Positions 1 to 11,730 are shown, numbered from the stretch's first letter. The stretch: DNA of 64,000 nt from Sepiola atlantica (GCA_963556195.1 OY744551.1:12741596-12805595), one strand, 5' to 3'. The notes: generated by a model not told the origin, from the letters alone. Made by a program: numbers and translations.

Positions 1-855
1 GTTAAAATTTCAAAATCTGTGATGTACTTACGACCATCGTTGTTAAAATTTCAAAATCTGTGATGTACTTACGACCATCGTCGTTAAAATTTAAAAAATC
101 TGTGATGTACTTACGACCATCGTTGTTTAAATTTCAAAATCTCTGATGTACTTACGACCATCGTTGTTAAAATTTCAAAATCTGTGATGTACTTACGACC
201 ATCGTTGTTAAAATTTCAAAATCTGTGATGTACTTACGACCATCGTTGTTAAAATTTCAAAATCTATGATGTACTTACGACCATCGTTTTTAAAATTTCA
301 AACTCTGTGATGCACTTACGACCATCGTTGTTAAAGTTTCAAAATCTGTGATGTACTTACGACCATCGTTGTTAAAATTTCAAAATCTATGATGTACTTA
401 CGACCATCGTCGTTAAAATGTGAAAATCTGTGATGTACTTACGACCATCGTTGTTAAAATTTCAAAATCTGTGATGTACTTACGACCATCGTTGTTAAAA
501 TTTCAAAATCTGTGATGTACTTACGACCATCGTTGTTAAAATTTCAAAATCTGTGATGTACTTACGACCATCGTCGTTAGAATTTCAAAATCTGTGATGT
601 ACTTACGACCATCGTTGTTAAAATTTCAAAATCTGTGATGTACTTACGACCATCGTTGTTAAAATTTCAAAATCTGTGATGTACTTACGACCATCGTTGT
701 TAAAATTTCAAAATCTGTGATGTACTTACGACCATCGTTGTTAAAATTTCAAAATCTGTGATGTACTTACGACCATTGTTGTTAAAATTTCAAAATCTAT
801 GATGTACTTACGACCATCGTTGTTAAAATTTCAAAATCTGTGATGTACTTACGAC
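1..855. repeat. 41-bp tandem repeat array
   Basis: About 21 head-to-tail copies of a 41-bp unit containing the constant core GATGTACTTACGACCATCG, with occasional single-base changes. The array runs off the left window edge, so its true length is unknown. It may lie in intron 3 of S-crystallin gene A, because exon 4 is the first exon seen downstream. Confidence 0.97.
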
Positions 856-1380
856 AACTGAAAAAGCGTTGAGTCGTTTATATTTCTGTATTAATTAAGG
901 TCCGTACTGATTTGATATTAATTTGTTTGAATTTTTCCTTTAAGATGACGATTGATAATATGTATTATTTGGATTGTTCTGACTATTCCATTCCTCTTAG
1001 GTGTTGTTCTCACAACGTTTCGGACGATATAACTTCCGACCTTCTTCAGATGTATTTTGATAATAGATGTTATTGGTAAATAGTTGAAAAATGATTTTAT
1101 TCTTTGTTCGCACGCACCATCGCCGTTAAAATGTCAAAATCTGTGATTTTCTTACGAAAACGGAACAGAACGTTGTTAATCTATTCACTATTCACCAATA
1201 ACAGCCATTGTTAAAATACACTTGAAGAAGATCGGAGATTATATCGACCGAAACGTTGTGAAAAAAAAAACACTGAAGATGAAAGCAATAGTCCGAAGAA
1301 TTCAAATATACATATTATCAATTCTCAACTCAAAAACAATAATTCAAAAAATGTAAACCTTCATTATTTTGATGGTAAAG
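856..1380. repeat. Inverted SINE tails
   Basis: This stretch holds two copies of a SINE 3' module in opposite orientation. The minus-strand copy is near 940-1070 and the plus-strand copy near 1205-1320. Both contain a sequence like CGACCGAAACGTTGTGA, and the same module recurs near 8990-9060 and, weakly, near 26800 and 59010-59090. No gene is visible. Confidence 0.55.
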
Positions 1381-1570
1381 TCACGTTGAATTGGGAAATG
1401 TGTGAAAAAAAAACATTTTCAGAATTAGTTCACCGATCCAGAGAGAATCAAAGAAAAACAAGAAAGCTGTATGTGTGTCTTGTAGGAATTTGATTTCCAG
1501 AATTGTCAAATTTCTATAGTGGTAGTAGTGAAGTGGTAGCCGAAGTTTCCATATTCTTTTATCTATGTTG

Positions 1571-1613
1571 TTGTCTTCTTCTTCTTCTTCTTCTTCTTCT
1601 TCTTCTTCTTCTT
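1571..1613 (+). repeat. (TCT)n microsatellite
   Basis: About 14 uninterrupted TCT triplets. Read in frame it would give poly-Ser or, on the other strand, poly-Glu. There is no sign that it is coded. Confidence 0.95.
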
Positions 1614-1782
1614 TCTGCTTAATAACTAATTTCATGAAAGTTATTAATAAAGAAACATCGACAAATGCAATTGAATTTAACAATTTCTTTGGGTTTTTTC
1701 TTTTCTTTGTAGTATACGTGTATACGCATAAAACACCACTCCCTCCCTCATGCGAGTAGGGTGTAGCTATCCAAACCAACTT

Positions 1783-1996
1783 CTCTCTCTCACTCTCTAT
1801 CTCTGTCTCTGTCTGTCTCTCTGTCTGTCTCTCTCCCTCTCTCTTCCTCTCTATCTCCCTCTCCTTCTCTCTCTCACTCTCTGTCTCTCTCTGTCTGTAT
1901 CTGTCTGTCTCTCCCCCTCTCTCTCTCTCTCACTCTCTGTCTCTGTATCTGTCTGTCCGTCTCTCTGTCTCCCCCTCTCTCTCTATCTGTCATTCT
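1783..1996 (+). repeat. CT/CTGT-rich simple repeat
   Basis: Pyrimidine-only run of CTCT and CTGT words over about 210 bases. The open frames through it (Leu/Ser-rich) are an effect of composition. Confidence 0.95.
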
Positions 1997-1999
1997 AGT

Positions 2000-2985
2000 A
2001 AAAAAAAACAGAGATCTTTTCCCCCGTTCACCGCGCCAGGACACGTAGCTGTTACACGACTTCTAACTGGAAAATTCCACTCTACTTAGTTTTAACCTTA
2101 CGTGTGAATTGATTATTGTAATCCTATTTTTACCCCCCGTGAAATTCTGTGTGGCGATCGGTCAAGGCAACAGCTAGCAAATCAGTAACCTCTTAGCAGG
2201 TTGAGTTTATGTAAATGTTGCTGAAAGAGCTTACTAATTTACATAGGTGCAGCTATGTTTCAGATAAAGGCATCCGAACTGCGGGTGGCGTTGTGGTGCT
2301 TGTGCTTCTACGAATATAGACACGGGTGAGTACGAAAGGTCACAGATAGTTAAAGCCTTACTGTTACCATTACATGCACGAAAGACGTTGCTTGTAAGTA
2401 ACGAAGACAATTCGTTACAACTTCAATAAGCGAGAAAGAGTGAAGGAAATGCTACAGGAGTTAAGAGTTTTGTCCATTTTTCCCTTCTTTACATTGAGTT
2501 CGGTTGCCTAAATCGCCCTCTCATTTACGTCGAGATAAGAAAAATCTGACAGGATGTGTGTCGCGGCATCACAGTTTAACGGTGGCTCAAAGAGCCAAAT
2601 TTTCCTCGAAATTTAAAATAATCACTTTCAATCCGATTTCTATATTGATGTTGTTACGGGACCGAGTGGCGTTCCGCCGATTATGGACGTGTTCAGTAAA
2701 TCAAGCAATGTTGCATGCAAAGACAGAGTAATAATTAATAAACAATATGAAGTAGTTCAAATAACGTTTATTGAACGTGTGTGTACGTGGAATGATGAAG
2801 TGTGTGATGTATGCATGTGTGTCGATGGAAAAACAGTTCTTGAAAAGGTATAAGAAGAAATGAATCCGGTGTAGGAAAAGTCTTTGAAAGCCGTACACAA
2901 AGAAAACGAGTTGAGAACTCTTACCGTTGTTTGCCCACGTGTTGACTGAAGAAACGTGTGTTGGTAGTTGTTTTGCTGAGACCAG
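2000..2985. other. Non-coding stretch, no recognised feature
   Basis: No gene, RNA or clear mobile element was recognised. The words CGCGGCATCACAGTT near 2563 recur near 53502, which suggests an unnamed dispersed repeat. Confidence 0.4.
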
Positions 2986-2989
2986 TTCA

Positions 2990-3165
2990 AGAGAAAAGCG
3001 TGAGACGAAGCGCTAGTGAATTAGCGTCGTTCTGCCGAGGCCAATCGACCAGACGAGAAAAGTGAAACGGAACGCTAGTGTCAGCGTCGTTCTATCGAGG
3101 CCAAAAAGCGAGTGAAACGGAGCGCTGGTGCCAGCGTTATTCTGCCAAGGCTGGTCGGTGAAGAA
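2990..3165. repeat. Degenerate ~55-bp tandem repeat
   Basis: Three imperfect units built on the pattern AAACGGAGCGCTAGTG, a CAGCGTCGTTCTG-like block, then CGAGGCC. Similarity is clear by eye but the copies are diverged. Confidence 0.7.
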
Positions 3166-3688
3166 GAGAGATGGATTTTCCGTTTGCAACGGTTTTTATA
3201 CTCAGAGGGGCAGATTACTCTGGTGTCGCTTTACAGTGCCACCTGTCGGTGAAAAAGCGACACCTACCGGCAAACCGGTGTAGTTATGTTTTGAAAGGAG
3301 GAGGTAACTGCTACAATGTCATAAGTTCTTCAAAACATTTTTAAAACTCATTATTCAAATTTTAAAACATGTAAAAATAACATTACAAACAAACGTTTCG
3401 ACATTTTTATCGTTTTCTTTAAGTCGACCGAAAACTACTTTTCACACCGAATCATTGTACGTATGTGACGCATTGTATTGTTTACTTCAAAAATAAAACT
3501 TTTATCGTTTTTTATAAAGGAAAACCGGTCTTTAAGCCAGCAATATTATAATCGAATACTTTTGGAGCCTATAGATGACCTACACGCAAAGAAAAATGCT
3601 CACTCATTGTATAGACGTATAATGATCCCGCCAGATTAATATTATACATGGATGTTCTTAAATTTGTTTTCTTTTCGATTCTTTTCAG

Positions 3689-3826
3689 TTTGGTAACAAC
3701 GGAATGATGTCTTCCGACATGGGAGGTAACTCCGGAATGATGTCCTCCAACATGGGAGGTAACTCCGGAATGATGTCCTCCAACATGGGCGGTAACAACG
3801 GTGATATGATGAACTCCAACTACGAC
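3689..3826 (+). CDS. S-crystallin A, exon 4 (Met/Gly repeat insert)
   Basis: Internal exon of a partial cephalopod S-crystallin gene. It has a TTTTCAG acceptor, a GTAAGT donor, 138 bp and 46 codons, and phase 0 at both ends. It encodes FGNNGMMSSDMGG, two 11-residue units of the type NSGMMSSNMGG, and the end NNGDMMNSNYD. S-crystallins are lens structural proteins derived from sigma-class GST. This Met/Gly-rich piece is an insert between the GST-like N-terminal region and the C-terminal helices and has no counterpart in the enzyme. Gene B has two more repeat units in the same exon. Exons 1-3 of gene A are not found in the 3.7 kb to the left, so they lie outside the window or are lost. Confidence 0.93.
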
Positions 3827-3924
3827 GTAAGTGTCTGTCTTTTTATTTACTCATTTTAGGTGGTATTTATCTTCCCTACCCGCAAAGATGGGATACAATG
3901 TCGGTTGTTTAACGTGAGCAATCA

Positions 3925-4125
3925 AGCTTCTTTCCGAAGATGAAATCTAAAAGGTTACAAAAATAGTCTTGATTGAACCCATCGGCATTCCTAGGTCGGA
4001 GCGTCTCAGGCGACCGAAACTAAACTACCCCCCTTTCAGAAAGAAGGTATGACCTTCGGGTGCCGAACAGGACCCTTTTAATTACTTAATCCGAAGGTCA
4101 ATTGTAGGATAGGCACCAGAAAGAT
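3925..4125 (-). mobile_element. Old, diverged copy of the U2-headed SINE (body only)
   Basis: On the minus strand the block around 3975-4090 keeps the order of the body words seen in better copies: a GCCTGAGACGCTCC-like word, GGAATGCCGATGGG, then downstream sequence. The U2-like head is absent. The assignment rests on this short ordered match and is tentative. Confidence 0.4.
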
Positions 4126-4179
4126 TGATTCGAAGTCCAACCCCAAGTTTCACTAGTAAAACCAAACAGATTTAAAAAA

Positions 4180-4980
4180 TAAAGATGAACAAATATATCT
4201 AACAACAAAGACAAGGAGTAGCGATACACATAACAAACTCATCGAGATGCAAACACATTATAGTGGAATTGGGTTATAAATGGATGGTAAAATTTAATGC
4301 TGCTAAGACAAATATACTTTCCTAAAACAACTACAAGAAACCACTGAAACCACTAATTGCAATGCCAAATCACACCCTACCTGAGGACCAAACGTTGACA
4401 CTCGTCGCCCTAACATTCACAGGTAACATGAATTTGAACAAATACATAGAAGACATTGCCAATGCTGCTGCAAAAACGAGGGCTCCCTCTACCGTGCTAG
4501 ATAACCTTTCACAGCTGACAGTATCCTATATTTGTACAAAATCACCATCCACCCATGCATGGAGTATTGTTATCACATCGAAGCTGGAGCACCATCCACC
4601 AGTCTCTCCCTCCTAGGCAAGGTCCCGAAAAAGAGTCGCTAATATAATAGGTCCCTCAGTAGCCACCACGCTCTAGCCCCTATCCTATCACCGTAATGTT
4701 GCATTCTTGTGCTTGTTTTTACAAATACTTCAATGAAATGTGTTCCGATGAACCTGCTGATCTGGTGCCTCCATCACTTAACTAAAGTGGGTCAACCCGA
4801 CTATAAACTAAATCCCGTCAATGTACTGTGGGGATCCCCAGTTGCCGGAGAGTCTTCTACTGTAACATCTTCTTTTCTTCGAGCTGCCAGCCTTTGAAAG
4901 TCCGTCCCTTGTTTCCACGACTGTACTAAATGCAGCTTCCAATTAAAGATATCCCTAAACTTTCACCTTACGTCTACAGT
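4180..4980 (+). mobile_element. Decayed LINE 3' end (CR1/L2/Jockey-like)
   Basis: Broken open frames read as the C-terminal part of a non-LTR reverse transcriptase. Visible words are LVALTFTGNMNLNKYIEDIA, a degraded version of the usual RPCMEYCCHIW block, CSDEPADLVPP, and a terminal segment resembling the family's RLWNSLP/CFP region. Stops and frame changes are frequent, so it is inactive. A similar fragment lies at 59105-59395. Confidence 0.7.
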
Positions 4981-4984
4981 AACA

Positions 4985-5300
4985 ACTTGCCTTGTTTGGA
5001 GTGAGCAAAGTTTTGATAAAAAAGAGAATTGAAAGAAAGTTTACGAAAAAGCCCCAAAGAGGAAGTAGTGTTATCCAGACTTGGCATAGGTCACACAAGT
5101 ATTACGCATGTCTACTTACTTGAAGACAAACAGAAACCAATGTGTTCTGCATGCCAGACTACATACACAATCAAACATATTCTTATGTAATGCATGGAGA
5201 TAGCTCTTATAAGAGAAAAGTTTTACAGAGAAGGTACAATGTAGCAATTGTTTATAACATAAAGTACTATAATGTCCTTTTAAAAATAAGTTGATCTATA
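4985..5300 (+). mobile_element. Decayed LINE C-terminus (I/Jockey-like, RLGIGHT motif)
   Basis: The frame around 5055-5200 reads VVLSRLGIGHTSITHVYLL followed by CSAC, then IKHIL and a final Cys after a stop. This is the pattern of the C-terminal Cys/His region common in I- and Jockey-type LINEs. It may be a different element from the fragment just upstream, since the family signatures differ. Confidence 0.6.
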
Positions 5301-5501
5301 TACAAAAGTTTAAATATCTAAATATATGTATAAATCCAACTAGATTCGGCATTAAATTACCTGAACAGGTGGATATGCTGCAAAACACAGCCAACCAAAG
5401 AGAGTTATTCTACAAATAATATTGTTAAATAATAATAACTAATGAAGCTTTCATTCATAAATATGTTTAGCTTCTTGGTAACAGGTGCATATTGGAGTGA
5501 T

Positions 5502-5564
5502 AAGTAGGAGTAATGCGGATCAAGTGATTTCGACTAAAACGCTTGATCCGCATGACTCCTACTT
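5502..5564. repeat. Hairpin inverted repeat, 23-bp arms
   Basis: Arms 5502-5524 and 5542-5564 are reverse complements with one mismatch, around a 17-base loop. No flanking gene uses it, so it is probably a fold-back or MITE relic. Confidence 0.85.
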
Positions 5565-5569
5565 GTGTT

Positions 5570-6612
5570 TACGTAAGTATCATAAGCATACATCAAAATA
5601 AGCATGGAAAATCTGTGTACAAGTGTGCGTCGTCTGAACTTATTGGAAACGACGTTGATAGTTTTTACTCTACTCTATCGTTATTTCCATAGAAGCCGTT
5701 CGATTGAGCTTCAAACTCTGGTCCTCCCTAGTAAGAATCGATCTATCCTTTCTCCCTCTGTTTGTCATACACAAAACACAATTGCCATGGGCAGAGTTTC
5801 TTTCCAAGGACTTTGCCATCTGTGTAACACGGTACCACACTATTCCTTCACTAAGGGCTACAACATGCTCATCCTCAAATCCAATGCTAACAATTACTTG
5901 TGATAAACTTTAATTATCGAGTGTTGTTCATTGCGTTTATCATTTACAATCCTCATAATATTTTCATCACTTTAATGACAATCTCTTCCCGGTCGGGTAA
6001 AGCGGCTACTTCCCTGGCGGGCTCCACATGTTAGACCATAGCAACTCACACGTGGCGGTCCTGGGTAAAGTCGTATGAGCTCGCTAACCATTGACGATTT
6101 CACCGTTAAAGACCGGGCCAAAGAACATTACAAAACCCTTCTTCAAAGTGATGGCCCGTGGTTATAGTATAATAATAGTGATATGAATTAATTAATTAAT
6201 TATTTAAATCACTTTAGACGACAAGATATAGGGGAGGGCGCCACTCATTCCCTGGAGTATTCCAGTTACTTTTGATCCTCACCATAGAATTCTGAATGTT
6301 TCGCTAGAGACATAAAGTAGCATTCTTTGAGTTTTCGTCATGACTTGACCGAAAATAGAACCCCGGTCTCCCGGCCCATAAGAGAACATTTTAACCATTA
6401 TACCAAAACTATACATTATTAAACATAATACTATGAAAAAAACACTCATATCTTTTGCGATGGCAGATATTAATGTATTAGCAAAAACGTGCCCCGTTGG
6501 GTGATCCTTTGAGTTAGATTGTTTGAATCATGAGAAAATGAGTTGGCGAAGTTCGATAAATTAAAGAAAATCAGACAAAATCTAAAATGAGGTTATTTTT
6601 GCTTGCTATATC
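5570..6612. other. Intron sequence, no recognised coding
   Basis: Lies within intron 4 of gene A (3827-7122). Short open frames near 5604-5913 have no recognisable domain. Sequence near 5985-6150 has the GC-richer look of an old SINE but could not be assigned. Confidence 0.35.
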
Positions 6613-6690
6613 TCCCACTCTCTGTCTATCTGTCTCTCTGTCTCTCTGTCTCTCTTTCTCTCTCTCTCTCTCTCTCTTGTACTCTCTCCC
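6613..6690 (+). repeat. (CT)n simple repeat
   Basis: CTCT/CTGT pyrimidine run inside intron 4 of gene A. Confidence 0.93.
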
Positions 6691-7122
6691 TATCTCCACC
6701 TAAGAGTAAAGTAGTATTACTATTGTAGTGATATTCCCTTTATTTATAATTGATTATTTCAATCTAGTGTTTTATAATTAGTTGTATTTCCTTTGTTTTG
6801 ATGTTCAAGAACAGGTGATAGAAGCAAGAGTGATATACACCGTATGAATACAAACGATGAAAAACGCAATCCACTGGAACAGGCTGAGAGACAGAAAATT
6901 AACAAGAGAGTGATTAGTTGACGAGTTTACTGGCTGATTAGAACAATTGAAATGGACGTTTATTTACAAACATGACTCAATCCTAAAACGTAGAGATATT
7001 GCATGTAAATTGTGTGATAAAAATATATGAGGAAATCCTTGATTATCTCACATTTAGTATAATAATATATAGATGCTTGTAAGCTCTTTCTATAAATGCT
7101 ATTTTCACTTCTGATATTCCAG

Positions 7123-7230
7123 AACTACTTGCAATGGAGATACATGAACACCTTCAACAGGATCATGCCCTTCATGGAGAGGACCCTCAGCATGCGCGAT
7201 GGTGGAAACAAATTCTTCATGGGTGACCAG
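7123..7230 (+). CDS. S-crystallin A, exon 5
   Basis: 108-bp, 36-codon exon with acceptor TTCCAG and donor GTACGT, phase 0 on both sides. It begins [20 protein letters not shown] and ends NKFFMGDQ. It corresponds to the GST C-terminal domain segment before the last helix. The protein differs from exon 5 of gene B only at Ile14, which is Val in B, so it is under strong constraint or recent conversion. Confidence 0.95.
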
Positions 7231-7457
7231 GTACGTTTTTTCATCTGTTGATTCGAAGAGTTCAAAGACGTTAGAAATACATACATGATAAGTTCTACGT
7301 AGATACTGCTGTATATTTGTAAACACTATTTTGACATTCTCATATAATTGTTTTGTTAAGAAATGATTACAATTTATGTTATTTGATAATTCTTACACGA
7401 ATCAGAGAAATGCAGTTAAACTCCTTATATCCGGAGTGACAAAGATCCGGAATGATG

Positions 7458-7553
<96 letters not shown>

Positions 7554-7613
7554 TATATGTATATATATATATATATGCATATATATACGTATATATATAT
7601 ATATATATATATA

Positions 7614-7647
<34 letters not shown>

Positions 7648-7792
7648 TATATATATGCATATATATATACATATATATCTACATATATCTATATATCTAC
7701 ATATATATCTATCTATATATATATCTACATATATATCTACATATATACATACATATATATACATATATATCTGCATATATATACATTCATAA

Positions 7793-7823
<31 letters not shown>

Positions 7824-8050
7824 CAGTAATATACATATACACACATATATATACATATACATATATACATATATATAAACATATATATATACATATATAA
7901 ATATATATATATATGCATATACATATATATGCATATACACATATATATATATATACATATATACACATATCTATACATATATATATATATGCATATACAT
8001 ATATATACATATATATACTCATATATATACATACATATATATACATATAT

Positions 8051-8100
<50 letters not shown>

Positions 8101-8104
8101 ATAT

Positions 8105-8188
<84 letters not shown>
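7458..8188. repeat. Long (AT)n/(ATATAC)n microsatellite
   Basis: About 730 bases of ATAT with interspersed C or G (ATATAC, ATATGC). All open frames here read as Tyr-Ile-Tyr-Ile and are artefacts. It sits in intron 5 of gene A. Confidence 0.98.
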
Positions 8189-8189
<1 letters not shown>

Positions 8190-8191
<2 letters not shown>

Positions 8192-8770
8192 CATACGTTA
8201 TTGTATAGCACGGAATGTTTTGGTTTAATAAGTCTTTTTTATTTTCTCGATCTTTTAGATAATCGTTCGCGTATTATTGTCTAATTGTCGGATGTAGGCT
8301 CCGTAGGTATTTTGTTCAATATTTGCGGGAGTACTTTCGACTGACTCTCTCGATCGTCTGCAGGCGGATGTTAGAACTTGCTTATTCACGTCCGCAGAGC
8401 TCACCATGTGCGGCAAATTTATAACTTCTTTTAAAATACCTATGTGTGATGAGATTCCGTATTTTGAACGCAATCACGTGTTAGGTGTGTGACTGATTAA
8501 AATTCACAATATTTAAAATTTAAAATTTACAATACTTACAAAGTTAAACGTAGATTTTTTTTTTTAATTTTACGAAAACCTACTCAAACTGTGCCAAGTA
8601 AGTATATTATTGCTATATTAAAAAGCTATTTTTGTTTATTCTAAAATATACATTAACTTACCCCCCTTATTGTAACAGGAAAACGAATAACTATTTATAC
8701 ATTGCGATATTGAAACGGAAACGCAATCCGTATGTTTAGTATTTGTAGTATTCGGACTACTATTCTTATT
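8190..8770. other. Intron 5 of gene A, no recognised feature
   Basis: AT-rich unique-looking sequence. A short minus-strand open frame at 8255-8473 shows no known domain. Confidence 0.4.
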
Positions 8771-8774
8771 TTGT

Positions 8775-9095
8775 CCATATAGATCGGTGGTACAACGGAT
8801 AAGGGCGTTAAGTGACAGTTTTCTGGAGGTCGAAAGTCAAATTCTCACCACACGCGATAATAACTAAGAATGAAATAAAAAGAACGAGAACAGTCTACTC
8901 ATGCGGATTAAATTAAACATCCAGTTGAAAATGTCGTACAGGTTTCTAAGTTCGCAATAAAAATGTCCAAATTCGAAAAGATGCATCTGAAGAAAGTCGG
9001 AGGTAACGTCGGTCGAAACGTTGTGACTATAACAACCAAGATGAAAATAGTGGTCCGAATAATCCAAGTAATACAAATCATAAATCATCATCTCA
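8775..9095 (+). mobile_element. tRNA-derived SINE
   Basis: The head resembles a tRNA gene. An A-box-like TGGTACAACGGATAAGG at about 8788 is followed about 40 bases later by a weak B-box-like GGTCGAAAGTCAAATTC. The body leads to the module GATGCATCTGAAGAAAGTCG, CGGTCGAAACGTTGTGA and a GTCCGAATAATCCAA tail. The same tail occurs near 1205-1320. It lies in intron 5 of gene A. Confidence 0.65.
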
Positions 9096-9099
9096 AAAA

Positions 9100-9990
9100 T
9101 ACGAAACGCAATGTAAAAATATGACGTGCACTTTAGATTAAGTAGTGTTATTTATATATATAAAATATCTACAGTGTTAACAAGTAATCACCTAAAAACG
9201 TAGAATCTAATTTTGGGGGAGGGTGGGTGGTAGTTTATTATCTGAAGGTGTTAATCAACAATAATACCAACATTTACAAAATTATGTTTCATTAGTGTTC
9301 GCACTCGCTATTTATCTAGATCTATTACTAAAATATTTATACTAACTACATAGAATTACGTCAGTAATTCAATTTTTCATATTTTAATTATTATTATCAT
9401 TTCTGATGACCTAAAGAAAATACATACCGTCTGTTGTAGCATGGATCTACATTACATAATGTTAACCCTGACTTCTGCCTACTTTCTTCTCAGAATCATT
9501 CGTTTATATTTTTAGGCATGATGTAACGTGAGATTTCGTCGTATTTAAATTTCAGAAAAAGGCTAATGAAGAAAACAATATACATAAAACTTTACCTTTT
9601 GTTATTTGTTATCGATATCCATTGGGCCGTGTTCAAAAATTAATTTCCAATAGTTTTCAACATTTATATATTTAGCCTGGGAAGATGGTCCTATGATAAA
9701 ATAACAGATACTACATTAACTCCCCCTCCCTCAAAAGGGAGGATGTAATGTATTGAAAGATGATATCATGACAACAGAACAGGTGTAACATTACCCTCGC
9801 CCTGAATTGAGAATTGAAAGTTAGTACGTTAGCCTGAAATAGTATACTTAACTGAATTGAGAATTAAAATTAGTACAATTAATAGAAATATTAGTTTTAT
9901 TTTTAGCTTCAGACATAGAAGCAATAGTATAGTTTCGGCTTCAGAAAATGTGTAATAAATTCACAGCGTAACATAGATAGATACAAATGT
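9100..9990. other. Intron 5 of gene A, no recognised feature
   Basis: AT-rich. The words AATTGAGAATT are repeated near 9803 and 9853. Nothing else was recognised. Confidence 0.4.
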
Positions 9991-9992
9991 TG

Positions 9993-10049
<57 letters not shown>

Positions 10050-10056
10050 GTATATG

Positions 10057-10089
<33 letters not shown>

Positions 10090-10100
10090 GTATATATATA
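9987..10100. repeat. (AT)n/(ATATGT)n microsatellite
   Basis: Simple TATA/TATATG repeat that abuts the left arm of the fold-back at 10101. Confidence 0.95.
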
Positions 10101-10258
10101 GTAAGCAATGAAAATATATATGACAATCAAGCTACACAGAGGCTCCCGTGTTTCATCCCCGGGGGGGGGGGGGATCGTCAGGCTAAACGATTCCCCCCGC
10201 GGATGAAACACAGGAGCCTCTGTGTAGCTTGATTGTCATATATAGTTTCATTGCTTAC
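10101..10258. repeat. Fold-back palindrome with G-run loop
   Basis: Left arm begins GTAAGCAATGAAA and right arm ends TTTCATTGCTTAC. The arms, about 58-60 bases each, match with few mismatches, including the blocks AGGCTCC and TTTCATCC. The loop contains a run of about 14 G and a matching C-rich stretch. It is 180 bases upstream of exon 6 of gene A. Confidence 0.92.
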
Positions 10259-10361
10259 TACCTAGCTCTACTTACGTATCGAGCACTGTTGAAGTAAATA
10301 CTGAAAACTGATACATAAAAATTATATCTCCTTATAATATTTTATGTGGATACATGAACTA

Positions 10362-10365
<4 letters not shown>

Positions 10366-10412
<47 letters not shown>
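10366..10412. repeat. (AT)n microsatellite
   Basis: Simple TA repeat ending about 30 bases before the splice acceptor of gene A exon 6. Confidence 0.95.
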
Positions 10413-10416
<4 letters not shown>

Positions 10417-10441
10417 TCTTATTATGTATTTCTCGTTTCAG

Positions 10442-10606
10442 ATGATGTGGTGCGACATGATGTGCCACGCCTGCCTGGAGAACCCCTACATGGAGAACCA
10501 GTCCATGTTCAGCAGCTACCCCAAACTGATGGCCCTGAGGACCCGCATTGCCGGACACCCCAAGATTTCTTCTTACCTGAAGAGCCGTTCCAACACCAAC
10601 TGGTAG
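10442..10606 (+). CDS. S-crystallin A, exon 6 (C-terminus, stop)
   Basis: Terminal exon of 54 codons plus TAG, acceptor TTTCAG. It starts MMWCDMMCHACLENPYMENQ and ends YLKSRSNTNW. The stretch around PKLMALRTRIAGHPKISSYL matches the last helices of sigma GST. Compared with gene B the two proteins differ at scattered sites (for example CHACLEN versus CYCCMEN, and SNTNW versus SKTMW), so A and B are separate paralogues. Exon 6 follows a 3.2-kb intron expanded by simple repeats and a SINE. Confidence 0.95.
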   Translation: MMWCDMMCHACLENPYMENQSMFSSYPKLMALRTRIAGHPKISSYLKSRSNTNW

Positions 10607-10654
10607 ATAGACTTTAGGAATTCCAACTTCACCAAATCTTTCATTGAATCTGGA

Positions 10655-10660
10655 AATAAA
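10655..10660 (+). terminator. Poly(A) signal AATAAA, gene A
   Basis: Canonical AATAAA 49 bases after the stop codon. A second candidate AATAAA-like word lies near 10746. Either could define the mRNA end. Confidence 0.6.
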
Positions 10661-10664
10661 AGAA

Positions 10665-11725
10665 ACGCGAAGAATGGATTACGTGATTGAAAATTATAAA
10701 TATATAGTACCAGAATTGTATTTGTTGAAAATAATTTAATTCATGTAATAAAAATATTCTTTCATGAAACATCTGTTTTTGTTAAATACATTTTTAATAA
10801 ATTCATTTTCAACGTGCTGTTTATCACCGGCATGACACATAAGTCGTTTTCCTTTTAATTATTGTTACGTTTTTTAGTGTTTTTAATAGGAAACTCATAT
10901 ATAGAGCGACGAAAACGTAGTAGCAATACACCTGAAAAGCTACTATGCTCAGTCAAATCGAAACAATATTTACGAACAGAAACACGTCAACATTTTTTTG
11001 TTATGTTATTGCAATGTAACCTAAAATGTTAATTTTTACTAAGGTGTCAAATGTATTTGTAAAGTACAGAATACAAAACGGAATGCCACGTCTAATGATT
11101 TTTCATCAAATTATTCGGAATCAGGTGTAGTTAAAATACGCGAAAGAAAATTGGGTGTATAGCCGCCATGTTCATTTTCCTGTACACGTATATTTCGTCG
11201 ATTGCGTCATCAAACAAATCATGCCTCATAAGAAACAAGGCCGCTTATGTCGATAAATGAAAACACCAATGTACTTAATTCTACGAAGTTGAATCAATAT
11301 ATCTAACCTTCTAATATACAAGCAAATTTAAAAAATGAAAAAAAGTTAATTTAAAAAATTGTAAGTAGTTATTTTTAAGTATTTAAATTAAATGTAGATT
11401 TTAAGTTTTTGTAATACCATAATCGCTGATTCTGAAAACGGTGAAACCGAAAAGATAATATCTTACTAAATACACGCTACCCGTAAAATAGGTGGTTTAC
11501 GTAACTTCCATTCGGAGAACACTCGCCTTCCAATCACCCAAAATGTTCTATTAATACGATTACTACTATATACACCAAATATTTAAAAACAATGAATAAC
11601 ATATGAAATTTTTTTTTTGTATAGGCAAATACTAAGTTTTTGTCAAAAGCACTGACCAATAAAATTTTATTATCCACCTTATTTTATTAAATCTATTCTG
11701 GTCCAATGTAGAGACATTCTGTTCT
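10665..11725. other. Downstream flank of gene A, nothing recognised
   Basis: AT-rich intergenic sequence without open frames or element signatures that could be supported. Confidence 0.4.
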
Positions 11726-11728
11726 TTG

Positions 11729-11730
<2 letters not shown>

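Noticed and set aside
1..855. CRISPR array
   Set aside because: The units abut directly with no unique spacers, and the surroundings are clearly eukaryotic.
7376..8284. Many overlapping open frames with Tyr-Ile repeats on both strands
   Set aside because: They are translations of an (AT)n/(ATATAC)n microsatellite inside intron 5 of gene A. The same applies to frames at 9909-10232, 16762-17055, 53024-53602 and 58029-58323.
8780..8860. A true tRNA gene
   Set aside because: A- and B-box-like words are present, but the arms do not fold into a standard cloverleaf by eye and the sequence continues into a SINE body found elsewhere.
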